In this document: positions 54,550 to 63,725 of the stretch, in pieces
How positions within the stretch are numbered: the first letter of the stretch is position 1
Layout of the letters: the number at the start of each line of letters is the position of its first letter
NCBI GenBank assembly: GCA_002724925.1
Contig: PBQA01000005.1
Coordinates: 1-64,000, forward strand
DNA from: Oceanospirillaceae bacterium
Lineage (GTDB): Bacteria > Pseudomonadota > Gammaproteobacteria > Pseudomonadales > Oceanobacteraceae
Direction of reading: 5' to 3'
Length of the DNA stretch: 64,000 nucleotides
Program-made: the position numbers and the translations under genes
Notes under the pieces: generated by a model
The model's database searches: none
Told to the model about the DNA's origin: nothing
Seen by the model: the letters and a program-made list of their open reading frames with translations, nothing else

Positions 54550-54834
54550 ATGAAATTAAATAATGATTTATTATTCGATATTTTCATGACAATGCTAGTC
54601 GTTAGCACACTTCTAGGTGTAGCAACCTGGGGATTGATATTTGTCTTATCTTTTTACTTTAGAAAGCTGGACAAGTCGTTACTCATAAGTCCGTATTTCA
54701 ACGAGGTCGAACAAAAAAATCACAAAGAATTCCCACCAAGCCTATACAAGACACTGATTTATATAACTTTATTTTCTTTCCGAAAAATGACCGGAAAGCG
54801 TTTCAAAGGAGCTTCGATTGAGCCCCCACGGTAA
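54550..54834 (+). CDS. Small membrane protein, possible immunity protein 2 (paralogue)
   Basis: 94 residues. One long hydrophobic helix near the N-terminus (TMLVVSTLLGVATWGLIFVL), then FNEVEQKNHKEFPPSLYKT and FSFRKMTGKRFKG, which match the preceding protein. It lacks the second C-terminal helix and may be truncated. No clear ribosome site before ATG. Low-GC sequence. Confidence 0.45.
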   Translation: MKLNNDLLFDIFMTMLVVSTLLGVATWGLIFVLSFYFRKLDKSLLISPYFNEVEQKNHKEFPPSLYKTLIYITLFSFRKMTGKRFKGASIEPPR

Positions 54835-54940
54835 AGATATCAAAGCGCTTTCATATATTGCTTTTTCAATGTCGTGGCTGCTTATTATTATAGGTTTATC
54901 AATGCTATCGCTAATACTATTCCTATATGGCCAGATATAG
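54818..54940 (+). CDS. Very small membrane peptide, 40 residues
   Basis: TTG start with AAAGGAG 6 bases upstream, overlapping the preceding gene's 3' end. The peptide has one hydrophobic helix (SWLLIIIGLSMLSLILFLYG) after a charged N-terminus (SPHGKDIKAL). It may be the missing C-terminal helix of the preceding protein after a frameshift, since the larger paralogue (54130-54522) also has a second helix there. Low to moderate confidence. Confidence 0.35.
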   Translation: MSPHGKDIKALSYIAFSMSWLLIIIGLSMLSLILFLYGQI

Positions 54941-54961
54941 ATCTCGGAAAATTCATTCAGA

Positions 54962-55399
54962 ATGTCAATCATAAGTTCAGAATTAGCATTCTTTCTACCG
55001 TTTAGTTTGATAGTCGTTTCAGGCCTGGCGGGCTTCATAGCGAGTATTAGCTCTGCAACTATTTGCTTTTACTTAAGAGGCTACAGTGCAGATCCTGATA
55101 TACGTAGGCTTCTAGATAATGGTAGTTATTTTACGCCGTACCTTGTCTTGTTTTCTCCTGTAACAAGTGCAGAGTTTATAGGCACCTTACGAGGCTACAC
55201 AGGCCTGACCATTGGTCGATGGAATCTCATACGAGGACGGAAAACAGGGCAAGTCGATTATTTTAAAGAACACCCCAGACTGAGGAGCGTGATCAACATT
55301 GTTTTCAGTGCTTACCTGCTTTGTATCGCTCTTCTTCTAGTCTCCATTCTTATTCTGATGGCATTTGCGGTAGTAGGAGTTTTGTATATCAAGGCCTGA
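54962..55399 (+). CDS. Membrane protein of the LysM locus, possible immunity protein 3
   Basis: 145 residues. Two helical regions: near the N-terminus (AFFLPFSLIVVSGLAGFIA) and at the C-terminus (LLCIALLLVSILILMAF). The centre has DPDIRRLLDNGSYFTPYLV and FKEHPRLRSVINIVF. It is last in the array of small membrane proteins. Function unknown. Confidence 0.45.
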   Translation: MSIISSELAFFLPFSLIVVSGLAGFIASISSATICFYLRGYSADPDIRRLLDNGSYFTPYLVLFSPVTSAEFIGTLRGYTGLTIGRWNLIRGRKTGQVDYFKEHPRLRSVINIVFSAYLLCIALLLVSILILMAFAVVGVLYIKA

Positions 55400-55456
55400 T
55401 TCCGTCTGTAATCACTGAGACTAAGGACAGTGCCTAATCTACCTGACTGTTCGTTC

Positions 55457-55737
55457 TCGAATAGCCTTCGGCTGATTTACTCCCACGATCAACACAGACC
55501 TGATTAGCGTGAATTTCGCGCATAGCCAGGCAAGCTGGCTGAAGCGTTCCTACAGCGACGCCAAACCTCGAGGCACAGGTCGGGGATATGATCCCCTCCT
55601 ACAGCTATGGGATTTGTGAAGAGCTCCCGGCTGATTCGCTCGCACGGCGAGGTATACCGATCGCGCAAGCTTCGCGTTGCGCTCCTACAGAAGCGGATAT
55701 CTGGCATGGGGTCGGGAAGAAGCTTCCCTCCTACATC
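55457..55737. repeat. Dispersed REP-like palindrome array (six units, three types)
   Basis: Units in order: type c at 55457 (GAATAGCCTTCGGCTGATTT), type b at 55514 (CATAGCCAGGCAAGCTGGCT), type a at 55581 (GGGGATATGATCCCCTCCTA), then degenerate c, b and a at 55618, 55659 and 55711. Each unit ends in CTCCTACA or CTCCCAC. The array fills the gap between the LysM locus and the WYL gene. Confidence 0.65.
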
Positions 55738-55763
55738 ACAACAAATGCGATGCGGCAGACGCG

Positions 55764-56726
55764 TCAGAAATTGCGATTCAGCGCTTCCTGCAGTCGTTTT
55801 CTATAAGCGGCTTTGAGGTCGTCGGGTGCGGTGATGATGACGTTGGGTGCGTAAGAGAGCATGTCTCGCAGCAGTTCGCGCTGGTCGTTATATGGCAGGC
55901 TTAAATGGTATTCGTCGCCTTTCCATTGGCCTTTGGCGTCGGGGTGCCATTGCTGTTGTGCGACGAGGTGGGCGGCACCGGGCATGAAGATGAGTTCGGC
56001 GGTGTGTTGTTCGCCGCCGGAGAATATGCCGTAGCTGTTGTGAAAGTGGTCGTTAAGTTCTTTCTGATCGAATTCTTTCGCCGCGTCGCCCGTCTGGTAG
56101 GCACTATTGATGCGACTGAGCATAAAGGTACGTAGTTGTTGGCGCTTATGGCACCAGGCGTCGAGGTACCAGTGGTCGCGGTAGTAAACCAGGGTTTGCG
56201 GGCTGACGTTACGTTCGCTGAGGCTTTGGTCGCTGGCGACGTAGTGGATGTTGAGCTGTCGCCGGGAGAAGAGTGCGTCACTGACTTGCTGGTAGATGTT
56301 CTGGTTTACCGGACGGCGCGTGGCACTGAGGATGCGGATGCGTTGTGTCAGTTCGCTAAGGTCGACTCCGCGTTCTTCGGTCAGTCGTGATACTTGTTCA
56401 TGGATGCGGTTGAGTTCGCCACTGCCCTGACCGGGGTTCAGGTCATTAAGGATGTTAAGAACGATGGCCAGGCCTCGAAGTTCGGTCGCGGTGAGTTGCA
56501 GGCCCGGCAGTTCGAAGCTTTGTTCCTGCGTTTTGCCGTAACGGTAGGTGCGGCTGTCGGTGTCGTATTCGAGCGGAGCGTTGTAGTCGCTTTTAAGTTG
56601 TTGCAACGCACTTTGTAGTTCAGCCGGACCAACGCCTGTTTCTGCACCGAGCATCATGGTGTTAAGGCCTGTTGTCTGTTCTGAGAACAGGCGATGGAGT
56701 CGCTGGATGAGGTCGCTGCTGGCCAT
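55764..56726 (-). CDS. WYL-domain transcriptional regulator
   Basis: 320 residues from the ATG at 56726; an upstream GTG at 56807 would extend it without a site. An HTH (ASSDLIQRLHRLF, then GVGPAELQSALQQL) precedes a WYL domain with NIHYVASDQSL, VYYRDHWYLDAWCHKRQQLRTFMLSRI. WYL proteins bind nucleic-acid or nucleotide ligands and often regulate defence or stress genes. The gene is divergent from the ABM-domain gene. Confidence 0.85.
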   Translation of the reverse strand: MASSDLIQRLHRLFSEQTTGLNTMMLGAETGVGPAELQSALQQLKSDYNAPLEYDTDSRTYRYGKTQEQSFELPGLQLTATELRGLAIVLNILNDLNPGQGSGELNRIHEQVSRLTEERGVDLSELTQRIRILSATRRPVNQNIYQQVSDALFSRRQLNIHYVASDQSLSERNVSPQTLVYYRDHWYLDAWCHKRQQLRTFMLSRINSAYQTGDAAKEFDQKELNDHFHNSYGIFSGGEQHTAELIFMPGAAHLVAQQQWHPDAKGQWKGDEYHLSLPYNDQRELLRDMLSYAPNVIITAPDDLKAAYRKRLQEALNRNF

Positions 56727-56827
56727 ATTGGTTCTTTGTTCCGCTTTTTGGGTTTTCGTGGTTGCAATAGACACCTTCGGCCCATACCTTACTTGATATT
56801 CAGACACATCAGAAGGAAGTCCCTGTA

Positions 56828-57109
56828 ATGATTAAAGTGATTATCGAGCGTGAGATTGCGGCCGATATGGAAACCACCTATGAAGCGGCGGTAAAGAATA
56901 CCTTGCGCGCGATTCTCGAAGCACCGGGTTATGTTTCAGGTGCCAGCTATAAAGATGTTAAGAAAGAGAACCGTCGGATGATTATCACTAACTGGACGAG
57001 CGTTGAGGCCTGGCAGGCTTGGGCGAAGTCGCCAGAGCGTGCAAATGTGATTGCGTCGATTCAGCCGATTCTGGAGACGCAAGAAAAGATCACCATTCTG
57101 ACGGCATGA
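56828..57109 (+). CDS. Antibiotic-biosynthesis-monooxygenase (ABM) fold protein
   Basis: 93 residues. A ferredoxin-like ABM domain (MIKVIIEREI; then YEAAVKNTLRAILEAPGYVSG and NWTSVEAWQAWAKSPER). SD AAGGAAG before ATG. Such small dimeric proteins are cofactor-free oxygenases or haem-related enzymes; the substrate is unknown. Confidence 0.75.
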   Translation: MIKVIIEREIAADMETTYEAAVKNTLRAILEAPGYVSGASYKDVKKENRRMIITNWTSVEAWQAWAKSPERANVIASIQPILETQEKITILTA

Positions 57110-57122
57110 TGTTCGGAGGTAG

Positions 57123-57330
57123 GTCGGGATTGCTCCCCGGACAGGGTTTGGGGATATGATCCCCTCCTACATGTATGGGTTTCGCGAATAGCCTGCGGCT
57201 GATTCGCTCCCACATTAACCATCGCCTGAACTCATGCAGTTTTCGCGCATAGCCAGGCAAGCTGGCTGAAGCGCTCCTACAAGGAGGCTGTATCTCTAGG
57301 CACTGTCGGGGATATGATCCCCTCCTACAG
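57123..57330. repeat. Second REP-like array (a, c, b, a units)
   Basis: Type a at 57151 and 57307, type c at 57183, type b at 57243, plus a degenerate a at 57123. Nearly the same sequences occur at 55457-55737. The last unit covers the stop codon (CTA on the plus strand, 57325) of the alpha/beta hydrolase gene. Confidence 0.65.
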
Positions 57331-57975
57331 GCAGCGTTTTACGAAGTCTGCGACGTGTTTTGCTGTCGCTTCAAGATGGGCATCATGGGTAAAACCAGAT
57401 GCCTTTCTTGGTTTCAGGTCGTGGTTGCCGTCTTCCAGCCAGACCAGTTCGAGTGTCTTATCTAACCCGCAACCCAAGACTTCTTCTTTTGTGCCCATCG
57501 CATCACGCGTACCCTGGGCAATGAGCGTGGGGGTTGTAAGCCGGAGCAGGTGTTCAGTTCTTAAGTTGTCTGGCTTACCGGGTGGGTGGAATGGGTAGCC
57601 TAAAGCGATGCACCCTTGCACCTGTGCCGGGACATCACTCCCGTTGGCAAGCATGCTTGCGATTCTCCCGCCCATGCTTTTGCCGCCAATCACGCAGGGA
57701 GTGTTCAGTGCTTCGATTAAATCGCTGTATGCATCAATCAGTTTGGGCGCGCGGTCGGGTGGGCGCTTTTTACCGTCTTGTGCTCGTTTGATCATGTAAG
57801 GGAAGTTGAAGCGCACAACTCGAACGCCGTGCGTAGCGATTCGGCCGGCCATGTCTGTCATGAATTCGCTCGATAAATCGGCACCGGCTCCGTGAGCCAG
57901 TATGAGCGTCGGCAACCCTTCTTTCCCATTAATAATGGTGCAGTCGAGCATTTCCTGTGTCTGTTCACTGGCCAT
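57325..57975 (-). CDS. Alpha/beta hydrolase (dienelactone hydrolase-like)
   Basis: 216 residues. Nucleophile elbow GGKSMGGR (GxSxG). The acid is probably the Asp in GTRDAMG, and the His is in LEDGNHDLKPRK. An early HGAGAD is the oxyanion region. The family (TEX30/YqiA-like hydrolases) is cytoplasmic, with no signal. SD GAGGAG. The substrate is not known. Confidence 0.8.
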   Translation of the reverse strand: MASEQTQEMLDCTIINGKEGLPTLILAHGAGADLSSEFMTDMAGRIATHGVRVVRFNFPYMIKRAQDGKKRPPDRAPKLIDAYSDLIEALNTPCVIGGKSMGGRIASMLANGSDVPAQVQGCIALGYPFHPPGKPDNLRTEHLLRLTTPTLIAQGTRDAMGTKEEVLGCGLDKTLELVWLEDGNHDLKPRKASGFTHDAHLEATAKHVADFVKRCL

Positions 57976-58397
57976 ATGGTACTCCTCTTCTATTCTTCTG
58001 GCTGACGCTTCTCAAGCTTCTTAATTGGTGGTTCTGACGGCGCGTATTCTGGCTTTCAGGCGTTCTGCGTCAAGGCTTGAGCTGGGTCAATACTCCGGTT
58101 TACGACAGTAATACCATGCAGGGGCTGCAATTGGGCTGCCGAAGTGCGGTAAAATTGGAGTATGCGCAGGTTGGGTCTGAGTTTTACGCCTTGGCGAGGC
58201 ACGTAAACTTGTCAGACATTCCACCAATCGTCAGTACGACTGATTCTCATTTGATTATCATTCGTGTAAGAACTGCCCTAAGCCGCTGTATTTATGGCAC
58301 TTTTTTTACATGGATTATTTGCAAATGGGGATGCCAGCGACGATAATTGCGCCGATTTTTTAACCCTCTAACCCTCGCTGTTTAATGGAATCTGATC
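57976..58397. other. Upstream region of ccoN
   Basis: No gene is seen. It should contain the cco promoter. A candidate Fur-type sequence lies at 58241-58262. A full TTGATnnnnATCAA (ANR/FNR) site is not visible: only a TTGAT half-site occurs at 58251. Confidence 0.4.
58241..58262. promoter_or_regulatory. Fur-box-like sequence upstream of the cbb3 oxidase operon
   Basis: The minus strand reads AATGATAATCAAATGAGAAT, close to known Fur boxes (GATAATnATTATC-type trimer repeat). It is about 135 bp before the ccoN start. An ANR half-site overlaps. Speculative. Confidence 0.3.
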
Positions 58398-59825
58398 ATG
58401 AGCACAGCATTTGACCATCCAGAATACAACTACAAGGTGGTACGACAGTTTGCCATCATGACTGTTGTCTGGGGTGTTGTTGGCATGGCAGTCGGTGTAC
58501 TCATCGCTGCTCAGCTGGCATGGCCTCAACTGAACTTTGATACCCCTTGGTTCTCTTTCGGACGTCTGCGTCCTCTTCACACCAATGCGGTGATTTTCGC
58601 CTTTGGCGGCTGCGCTCTGTTCGCAACCTCCTATTACATTGTTCAGCGTACCTGTCGTACACGTCTGTTTTCAGACACCCTGGCAAGCTTCACCTTCTGG
58701 GGCTGGCAGGCAGTGATCGTTTCAGCTGCAATCACTCTGCCGATGGGTCTGACCTCAACTAAAGAGTACGCAGAACTGGAATGGCCAATCGATATTCTGG
58801 TGACTCTGGTCTGGGTTGCTTACGTCGTGAACTTCCTTGGCACGCTGGCTATCCGTAAAGAAAGCCACATCTATGTTGCTAACTGGTTCTTCGCGGCATT
58901 CATGATCATGATTGCTATCCTGTACGTGGGTAACAACCTGGCAGTGCCTGTGTCACTGACCAAGTCATACTCTGTATGGGCCGGTACCGTAGACGCCATG
59001 ATTCAATGGTGGTGGGGCCACAACGCGGTAGGTTTCTTCCTGACTGCAGGCTTCCTGGGTATCATGTACTACTTCGTGCCTAAGCAGGCGGGTCGTCCGG
59101 TTTACTCTTACCGTCTGTCGATCGTTCACTTCTGGGCACTGATTTCTATCTACGTCTGGGCCGGTGCTCACCACCTGCACTACTCTGCTCTGCCAGACTG
59201 GGCGCAGACTTCAGGTATGGTTATGTCTCTGATCCTGCTGGCTCCATCATGGGGTGGTATGATCAACGGGATGATGACGCTGTCTGGCGCATGGCACAAA
59301 CTGCGTACCGACCCTATTCTGCGTTTCCTGGTTGTGTCTCTGTCTTTCTACGGTATGTCTACCTTCGAAGGCCCGATGATGTCGATCAAGACAGTAAACG
59401 CGCTGTCGCACAACACTGACTGGACTATCGGCCACGTACACTCAGGCGCTCTGGGTTGGGTTGCGATGGTATCTATCGGTGCTCTGTATCACTTGATTCC
59501 TATTATGTTCGGCCGTAAGGCTGGCCAGATGTACTCTATCGGCCTGATCAATGTTCACTTCTGGCTCGCGACCATCGGTACTGTTCTGTACATCGCAGCG
59601 ATGTGGGTGAACGGTATCATGCAGGGGCTGATGTGGCGCGCAGTTAACGAAGACGGTTCTCTGACCTACTCCTTCGTTGAGTCTGTTGAAGCTTCACACG
59701 GCGGTTATGTAGTTCGTGTACTGGGCGGTGCTTTCTTCCTGACTGGTATGCTGATCATGCTGTTCAACGTTTACATGACCACCCGCGACGCTAAGAAAGA
59801 AGCCGCGGTTGCAGCACACGCTTAA
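58398..59825 (+). CDS. ccoN: Cytochrome cbb3 oxidase subunit I (CcoN)
   Basis: 475 residues with twelve helices. His ligands for the low-spin haem and the haem b3-CuB site are in [42 protein letters not shown] and HVHSGALGW. It reduces O2 to water and pumps protons. First in ccoNOQP. Length as in Pseudomonas. Confidence 0.97.
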   Translation: MSTAFDHPEYNYKVVRQFAIMTVVWGVVGMAVGVLIAAQLAWPQLNFDTPWFSFGRLRPLHTNAVIFAFGGCALFATSYYIVQRTCRTRLFSDTLASFTFWGWQAVIVSAAITLPMGLTSTKEYAELEWPIDILVTLVWVAYVVNFLGTLAIRKESHIYVANWFFAAFMIMIAILYVGNNLAVPVSLTKSYSVWAGTVDAMIQWWWGHNAVGFFLTAGFLGIMYYFVPKQAGRPVYSYRLSIVHFWALISIYVWAGAHHLHYSALPDWAQTSGMVMSLILLAPSWGGMINGMMTLSGAWHKLRTDPILRFLVVSLSFYGMSTFEGPMMSIKTVNALSHNTDWTIGHVHSGALGWVAMVSIGALYHLIPIMFGRKAGQMYSIGLINVHFWLATIGTVLYIAAMWVNGIMQGLMWRAVNEDGSLTYSFVESVEASHGGYVVRVLGGAFFLTGMLIMLFNVYMTTRDAKKEAAVAAHA

Positions 59826-59837
59826 GGAGTCTGGTAA

Positions 59838-60446
59838 ATGATTAAGCACGAGAATATTGAAAAGAACCTGCCGCTCATGGTGGTGCTGATTGTTATCGCA
59901 CTGAGCTGGGCGGGTCTCGCTGAGATTGTTCCACTCTTCTTTGATAAGAACACTCAACAACCTGCTGAAGGCCTGAAGCCGCTGACTGCACTTCAGGTTG
60001 AAGGCCGTGACATTTATATGCGCGAAGGTTGCGCAGTATGTCACACCCAGATGGTTCGTCCGTTCCGCGCAGAAACTGAGCGTTATGGTCCTCCGTCTAC
60101 GTCAGGTGAACACGTTTACGAGCACCCATTCCTGTGGGGTTCTAAGCGTACTGGTCCTGATCTGGCCCGTGTGGGTGGTCGTTACTCTGATGAGTGGCAC
60201 CGTGCGCACCTGTACAACCCGCGCGACGTAGTACCTGAGTCGATCATGCCATCTTATCCGTGGCTGTTCGAAGACAAGGTCGACGGTCGTGATACACCTA
60301 ACAAGCTGAAAGCTCTGCGTATGGTCGGCGTACCGTACACAGACGAAGACATTGAAGGTGCAAAAGACGCGGTTGACGGTGTCACCGAAATCGAAGCTCT
60401 GGTTGCTTACCTGCAGCAGCTGGGCACAGTCGTCACTAAACGGTAA
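59838..60446 (+). CDS. ccoO: Cytochrome cbb3 oxidase subunit II (CcoO)
   Basis: 202 residues. One N-terminal anchor helix and one haem c motif (CAVCHTQ, residues about 65-69). Axial Met probably in ESIMPSYPW. Receives electrons from CcoP and passes them to CcoN. SD AAGGAG before ATG. Confidence 0.96.
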   Translation: MIKHENIEKNLPLMVVLIVIALSWAGLAEIVPLFFDKNTQQPAEGLKPLTALQVEGRDIYMREGCAVCHTQMVRPFRAETERYGPPSTSGEHVYEHPFLWGSKRTGPDLARVGGRYSDEWHRAHLYNPRDVVPESIMPSYPWLFEDKVDGRDTPNKLKALRMVGVPYTDEDIEGAKDAVDGVTEIEALVAYLQQLGTVVTKR

Positions 60447-60450
60447 CCCT

Positions 60451-60627
60451 ATGGATATTAACGACGTTCGCGGCCTTGGATCAGTATTCGCTCTGATCGC
60501 TTTCATTGGCATCATCTGGTGGGCTTACGGTTCCAGCCGTAAGCAACGCTTCAAGGATGACGGCGATATCCCTTTCCGGGATAACACAGAAATGCCCGCG
60601 GACGACGATAAAGATCGGAGTAAATAA
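60451..60627 (+). CDS. ccoQ: Cytochrome cbb3 oxidase subunit CcoQ
   Basis: 58 residues. One membrane helix (VRGLGSVFALIAFIGIIWWA), then a basic and acidic tail (GSSRKQRFKDDGDIPF). Starts 4 bp after ccoO, ends 2 bp before ccoP. CcoQ stabilises the complex. Confidence 0.92.
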   Translation: MDINDVRGLGSVFALIAFIGIIWWAYGSSRKQRFKDDGDIPFRDNTEMPADDDKDRSK

Positions 60628-60629
60628 TT

Positions 60630-61544
60630 ATGTTGAGCTCATTTTGGAGTTTCTGGGTCCAGGCGATTGTCATCGGGTCCATGATTGCCTGCGGTATCCT
60701 GATCGTTTACACCAGTAAAGGTCAGAAGAAAGAAGAAACAGACGAAACTACCGGCCACTCATACGACGGTATTGAAGAACTGGACAACCCTCTGCCACGT
60801 TGGTGGGTAGGTATGTTCTGGGCAACCATCGTATTCGGTTTCGGTTACATCGGTATCTATGGCCTGGCTAACTTCGACGGTGTCGGTACCGTTAAAGTTG
60901 ACGGCGAAGACGTTACCTGGACACAGACCAACCAATGGAAAGCTGAAGTTCAGGCGTTCGATGAAAAAATCGCACCTCTGTACGAAGGCTACCTGGCAAC
61001 GCCAATCGCTGAGCTTGCTCAGAACGAAGAAGCAATGCAGACCGGTGGTCGTTTGTTCAAAAGCTACTGCGCGGTATGTCACGGCTCTAACGCGATGGGT
61101 GCACAAGGCTTCCCTAACCTGACGGACCACGACTGGCTGTACGGTGGCGAGCCTGCACAGATCAAACAGACCATCATGTACGGTCGTCAGGCAGCAATGC
61201 CTGCTTGGGAAGCCGCTCTGGGCGAACAAGGCACCAAAGACATGGCTCAGTACGTTCGTAGCCTGTCAGGTCTTGAGCATGATGCAGACGCTGCTGCCAA
61301 AGCGAAGCCACAGTACGACATGCTGTGTGTTGCGTGTCACGGTGCAGACGGCAAAGGTAACCAACTTGTTGGTGCACCTAACCTGACTGACGAAATCTGG
61401 CTCTACGGTGGTTCTACCAAGCAGATTGAAACCACTCTCCGCTATGGCCGTGCCGGTAGAATGCCAGCTCAGGCTGAGATCCTCGGCGAAGAGAAGGTTC
61501 ACGTTCTGTCTGCGTATGTCTACTCTTTGTCTATGGACAAGTAA
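60630..61544 (+). CDS. ccoP: Cytochrome cbb3 oxidase subunit III (CcoP)
   Basis: 304 residues. Two membrane helices at the N-terminus (CcoP of the extended kind), then two c-type haem motifs: CAVCHGSNAMG and CVACHGADGKG. Each domain has a matching Met (AAMPAWEA and GRMPAQAE). Last gene before the terminator at 61591. Confidence 0.96.
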   Translation: MLSSFWSFWVQAIVIGSMIACGILIVYTSKGQKKEETDETTGHSYDGIEELDNPLPRWWVGMFWATIVFGFGYIGIYGLANFDGVGTVKVDGEDVTWTQTNQWKAEVQAFDEKIAPLYEGYLATPIAELAQNEEAMQTGGRLFKSYCAVCHGSNAMGAQGFPNLTDHDWLYGGEPAQIKQTIMYGRQAAMPAWEAALGEQGTKDMAQYVRSLSGLEHDADAAAKAKPQYDMLCVACHGADGKGNQLVGAPNLTDEIWLYGGSTKQIETTLRYGRAGRMPAQAEILGEEKVHVLSAYVYSLSMDK

Positions 61545-61590
61545 TCAGGTGGGGGCTCCGCTCCCCTCTTGAGCTAGAGCAAGAAAATCT

Positions 61591-61620
61591 AAAAAAGCGG
61601 CCCTCGGGCCGCTTTTTTTA
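61591..61620 (+). terminator. Terminator after ccoP
   Basis: AAAAAAGCGGCCC TC GGGCCGCTTTTTTT. It separates ccoNOQP from the assembly operon. Confidence 0.85.
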
Positions 61621-61695
61621 TCCCGGCCACCGACTGAAAACTATATAATCAATGCGTTATATAAGAGTTTTCTAAAGACAAGGTGATCAGTAGTT

Positions 61696-63135
61696 ATGAG
61701 TAAAATCCCGGTCAAAGACGTCACCCCTTCTGGCAGTAAATCCGATAAGAATCCGGAGACCGTCAGCCTGTATCAAAAGCGCGAGAAAATTTACGTTCGT
61801 GAAGTTGAAGGCTTTTTCCAGAAACTTCGTACCTGGTCACTCTGGGCATTAATGCTGGGCTATTTCGGCACTGCCTGGATCAATCTGGGAGACCGCCAGG
61901 CCGTTCTGTTTGATCTGCCTGCACGCCAGTTTCATATTTTTAACGTTACCTTCTGGCCACAAGACTTCATGCTGCTCTCCTGGGCACTGATTATTTGTGC
62001 GTTCGGCCTCTTTACCATTACCAACTTTGCCGGACGAGTCTGGTGTGGCTATACCTGTCCGCAGTCGGCATGGTCATTTATTTTCATGTGGATTGAGGAA
62101 CGCGCTGAAGGTACTCGTAACCAGCGCATGAAGCTGGATAAAGCCCCCATGTCACCAGAGAAGCTGCGCAAAAAAGCACTGAAGCATACAGCGTGGCTGG
62201 TCGTTGCCTTCTGGACCGGCGTTACTTTCGTGGGGTATTTCACACCGATTCGCGAACTGGTTGTCGATATATTCACTTTCGGTGACGTCGGTGCGTGGGG
62301 TATTTTCTGGATCGGCTTCTTTACCGTAGCCACATACCTCAACGCTGGCTGGATGCGTGAGCAAGTCTGTATTTATATGTGTCCTTACGCTCGCTTCCAA
62401 TCGGTCATGTACGACAACGATACTTTAGCGGTCTCTTACGATTACAACCGTGGAGAGCCTCGCGGCAAGCGCAGTAAAAAAGCGAAAGCCGAAAGCAATA
62501 CGGAACAACTCGGCGACTGTGTAGACTGCTCAATGTGTGTGCAGGTCTGCCCGACCGGTATCGATATCCGCGACGGCCTTCAATACCAGTGTATTGGTTG
62601 CGCACTGTGTATTGATGCCTGTGACGACATCATGGAGAAACTCGATAAGCCAAAAGGCCTGATCCGCTACACCACGGAGAATGAACTTGAAGGCAAGAAG
62701 ACCCATATCCTTCGCCCTCGTCTCTTTGGTTACGCCGGAGCCATGATTCTTATGATGGGTGGTTTGGGGTACGCGATTCTCGATCGTACACCGTTTGAGT
62801 TGGATATCGAGCGCGACCGCGGTCGCCTCTATCAGATCACCGTAAACGACACGATTCAGAATGCCTACACCCTGAAGATGATGAATATGTCGCAGGAGCC
62901 TCATACCTACATCCTGAGTGTCGACGGTCTTGATGGTATTCAGCTACTTGGCGACACCGAGTATGACCTGAGTGTCAACGAGCTGAAAGAAACCACGATC
63001 AACCTCGAAATCGACCCTGACGAGGTAAAAACCTCAGCCAGCAAGACCGACATCGAGTTCGTCATTACCAACAAGGAAACCGGTGAAGAAGTGACCCGGG
63101 AAGAAAGCCGTTTTATCGCGCCACGAGCGATTTAA
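61696..63135 (+). CDS. ccoG: Cytochrome oxidase assembly protein CcoG (polyferredoxin)
   Basis: 479 residues. Four membrane helices, a WCGYTCPQSAW motif, MCPYARFQ, and two [4Fe-4S] motifs (DCVDCSMCVQVCPTGIDIR and CIGCALCIDACD). CcoG reduces copper for CuB insertion. C-terminal Ig-like FixG domain (about 360-479). First gene of the ccoGHI(S) set. Confidence 0.95.
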   Translation: MSKIPVKDVTPSGSKSDKNPETVSLYQKREKIYVREVEGFFQKLRTWSLWALMLGYFGTAWINLGDRQAVLFDLPARQFHIFNVTFWPQDFMLLSWALIICAFGLFTITNFAGRVWCGYTCPQSAWSFIFMWIEERAEGTRNQRMKLDKAPMSPEKLRKKALKHTAWLVVAFWTGVTFVGYFTPIRELVVDIFTFGDVGAWGIFWIGFFTVATYLNAGWMREQVCIYMCPYARFQSVMYDNDTLAVSYDYNRGEPRGKRSKKAKAESNTEQLGDCVDCSMCVQVCPTGIDIRDGLQYQCIGCALCIDACDDIMEKLDKPKGLIRYTTENELEGKKTHILRPRLFGYAGAMILMMGGLGYAILDRTPFELDIERDRGRLYQITVNDTIQNAYTLKMMNMSQEPHTYILSVDGLDGIQLLGDTEYDLSVNELKETTINLEIDPDEVKTSASKTDIEFVITNKETGEEVTREESRFIAPRAI

Positions 63136-63175
63136 ACGTCATATAACTTCCTGACACAGAAGCACTGGAGCCCTA

Positions 63176-63203
63176 TCGTCCAAGTGGTTACACTTGGGCG
63201 ATT
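63176..63203 (+). terminator. Hairpin between ccoG and ccoH, possible weak terminator or attenuator
   Basis: CCAAGTG GTTA CACTTGG with GCGATTTTTC. The stem is short and the T-tract is broken, so it may only attenuate. Confidence 0.45.
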
Positions 63204-63230
63204 TTTCATTTTTCTCCCTGGATACTCTGC

Positions 63231-63725
63231 ATGACTAGCGAAACAACAACACCCTGGTACAAAGAACCCATGATGCTTCTTGTTATCGGAGTACCGCTTG
63301 CCGCCATAGTATGGGGCTTCATTATGTTGTCGCTGGCACTTGATACAAAGGATTCTCTGGTCAGTAACAGCTACTACAAAGACGGTATGAGCTACACCCA
63401 GGATCAACGTTTTCACGAAGGCGCCCGTCGTCTGAATGTTCAGGCTGACCTGACCTTCACCGAAGACGAAATTATCGTTAACGCGACATCAATCGCGGAT
63501 GAAGAGCCCGGCTCTCTGCAGCTACAACTTATTCACCCGACCCTGGAAGATCGCGACCTGACGCTCTTCCTGCAGCGCACTCCGGGGGGCCAATATGTTG
63601 CGGCCAATGAACTGGAGCTGCCACAGAAACGTGTCATCTGGCTGACCAGTCCAGATCAGGAATGGCGCGTTACAGCGCGTACAGTCATCGAAAACGGTAA
63701 GAAGATTCAGACAGTCACTCAATGA
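63231..63725 (+). CDS. ccoH: FixH/CcoH family protein
   Basis: 164 residues. One N-terminal membrane helix (LLVIGVPLAAIVWGFIMLSLA) and the typical YYKDGMSYTQDQR block. A periplasmic domain follows. Needed for cbb3 assembly and copper delivery. Its stop overlaps the start of ccoI (ATGA). Confidence 0.9.
   Translation: MTSETTTPWYKEPMMLLVIGVPLAAIVWGFIMLSLALDTKDSLVSNSYYKDGMSYTQDQRFHEGARRLNVQADLTFTEDEIIVNATSIADEEPGSLQLQLIHPTLEDRDLTLFLQRTPGGQYVAANELELPQKRVIWLTSPDQEWRVTARTVIENGKKIQTVTQ

Noticed and set aside
55457-57330. A CRISPR array
   Set aside because: The repeated units are of three types, differ in spacing and lack unique spacers of constant length. They are REP-like. No cas genes are in the window.
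58251-58265. An ANR/FNR site before ccoN
   Set aside because: Only the TTGAT half matches; the second half (expected ATCAA) is poor.
58077-58346. An 89-codon frame upstream of ccoN
   Set aside because: No SD, no motif, and it covers the expected promoter region.
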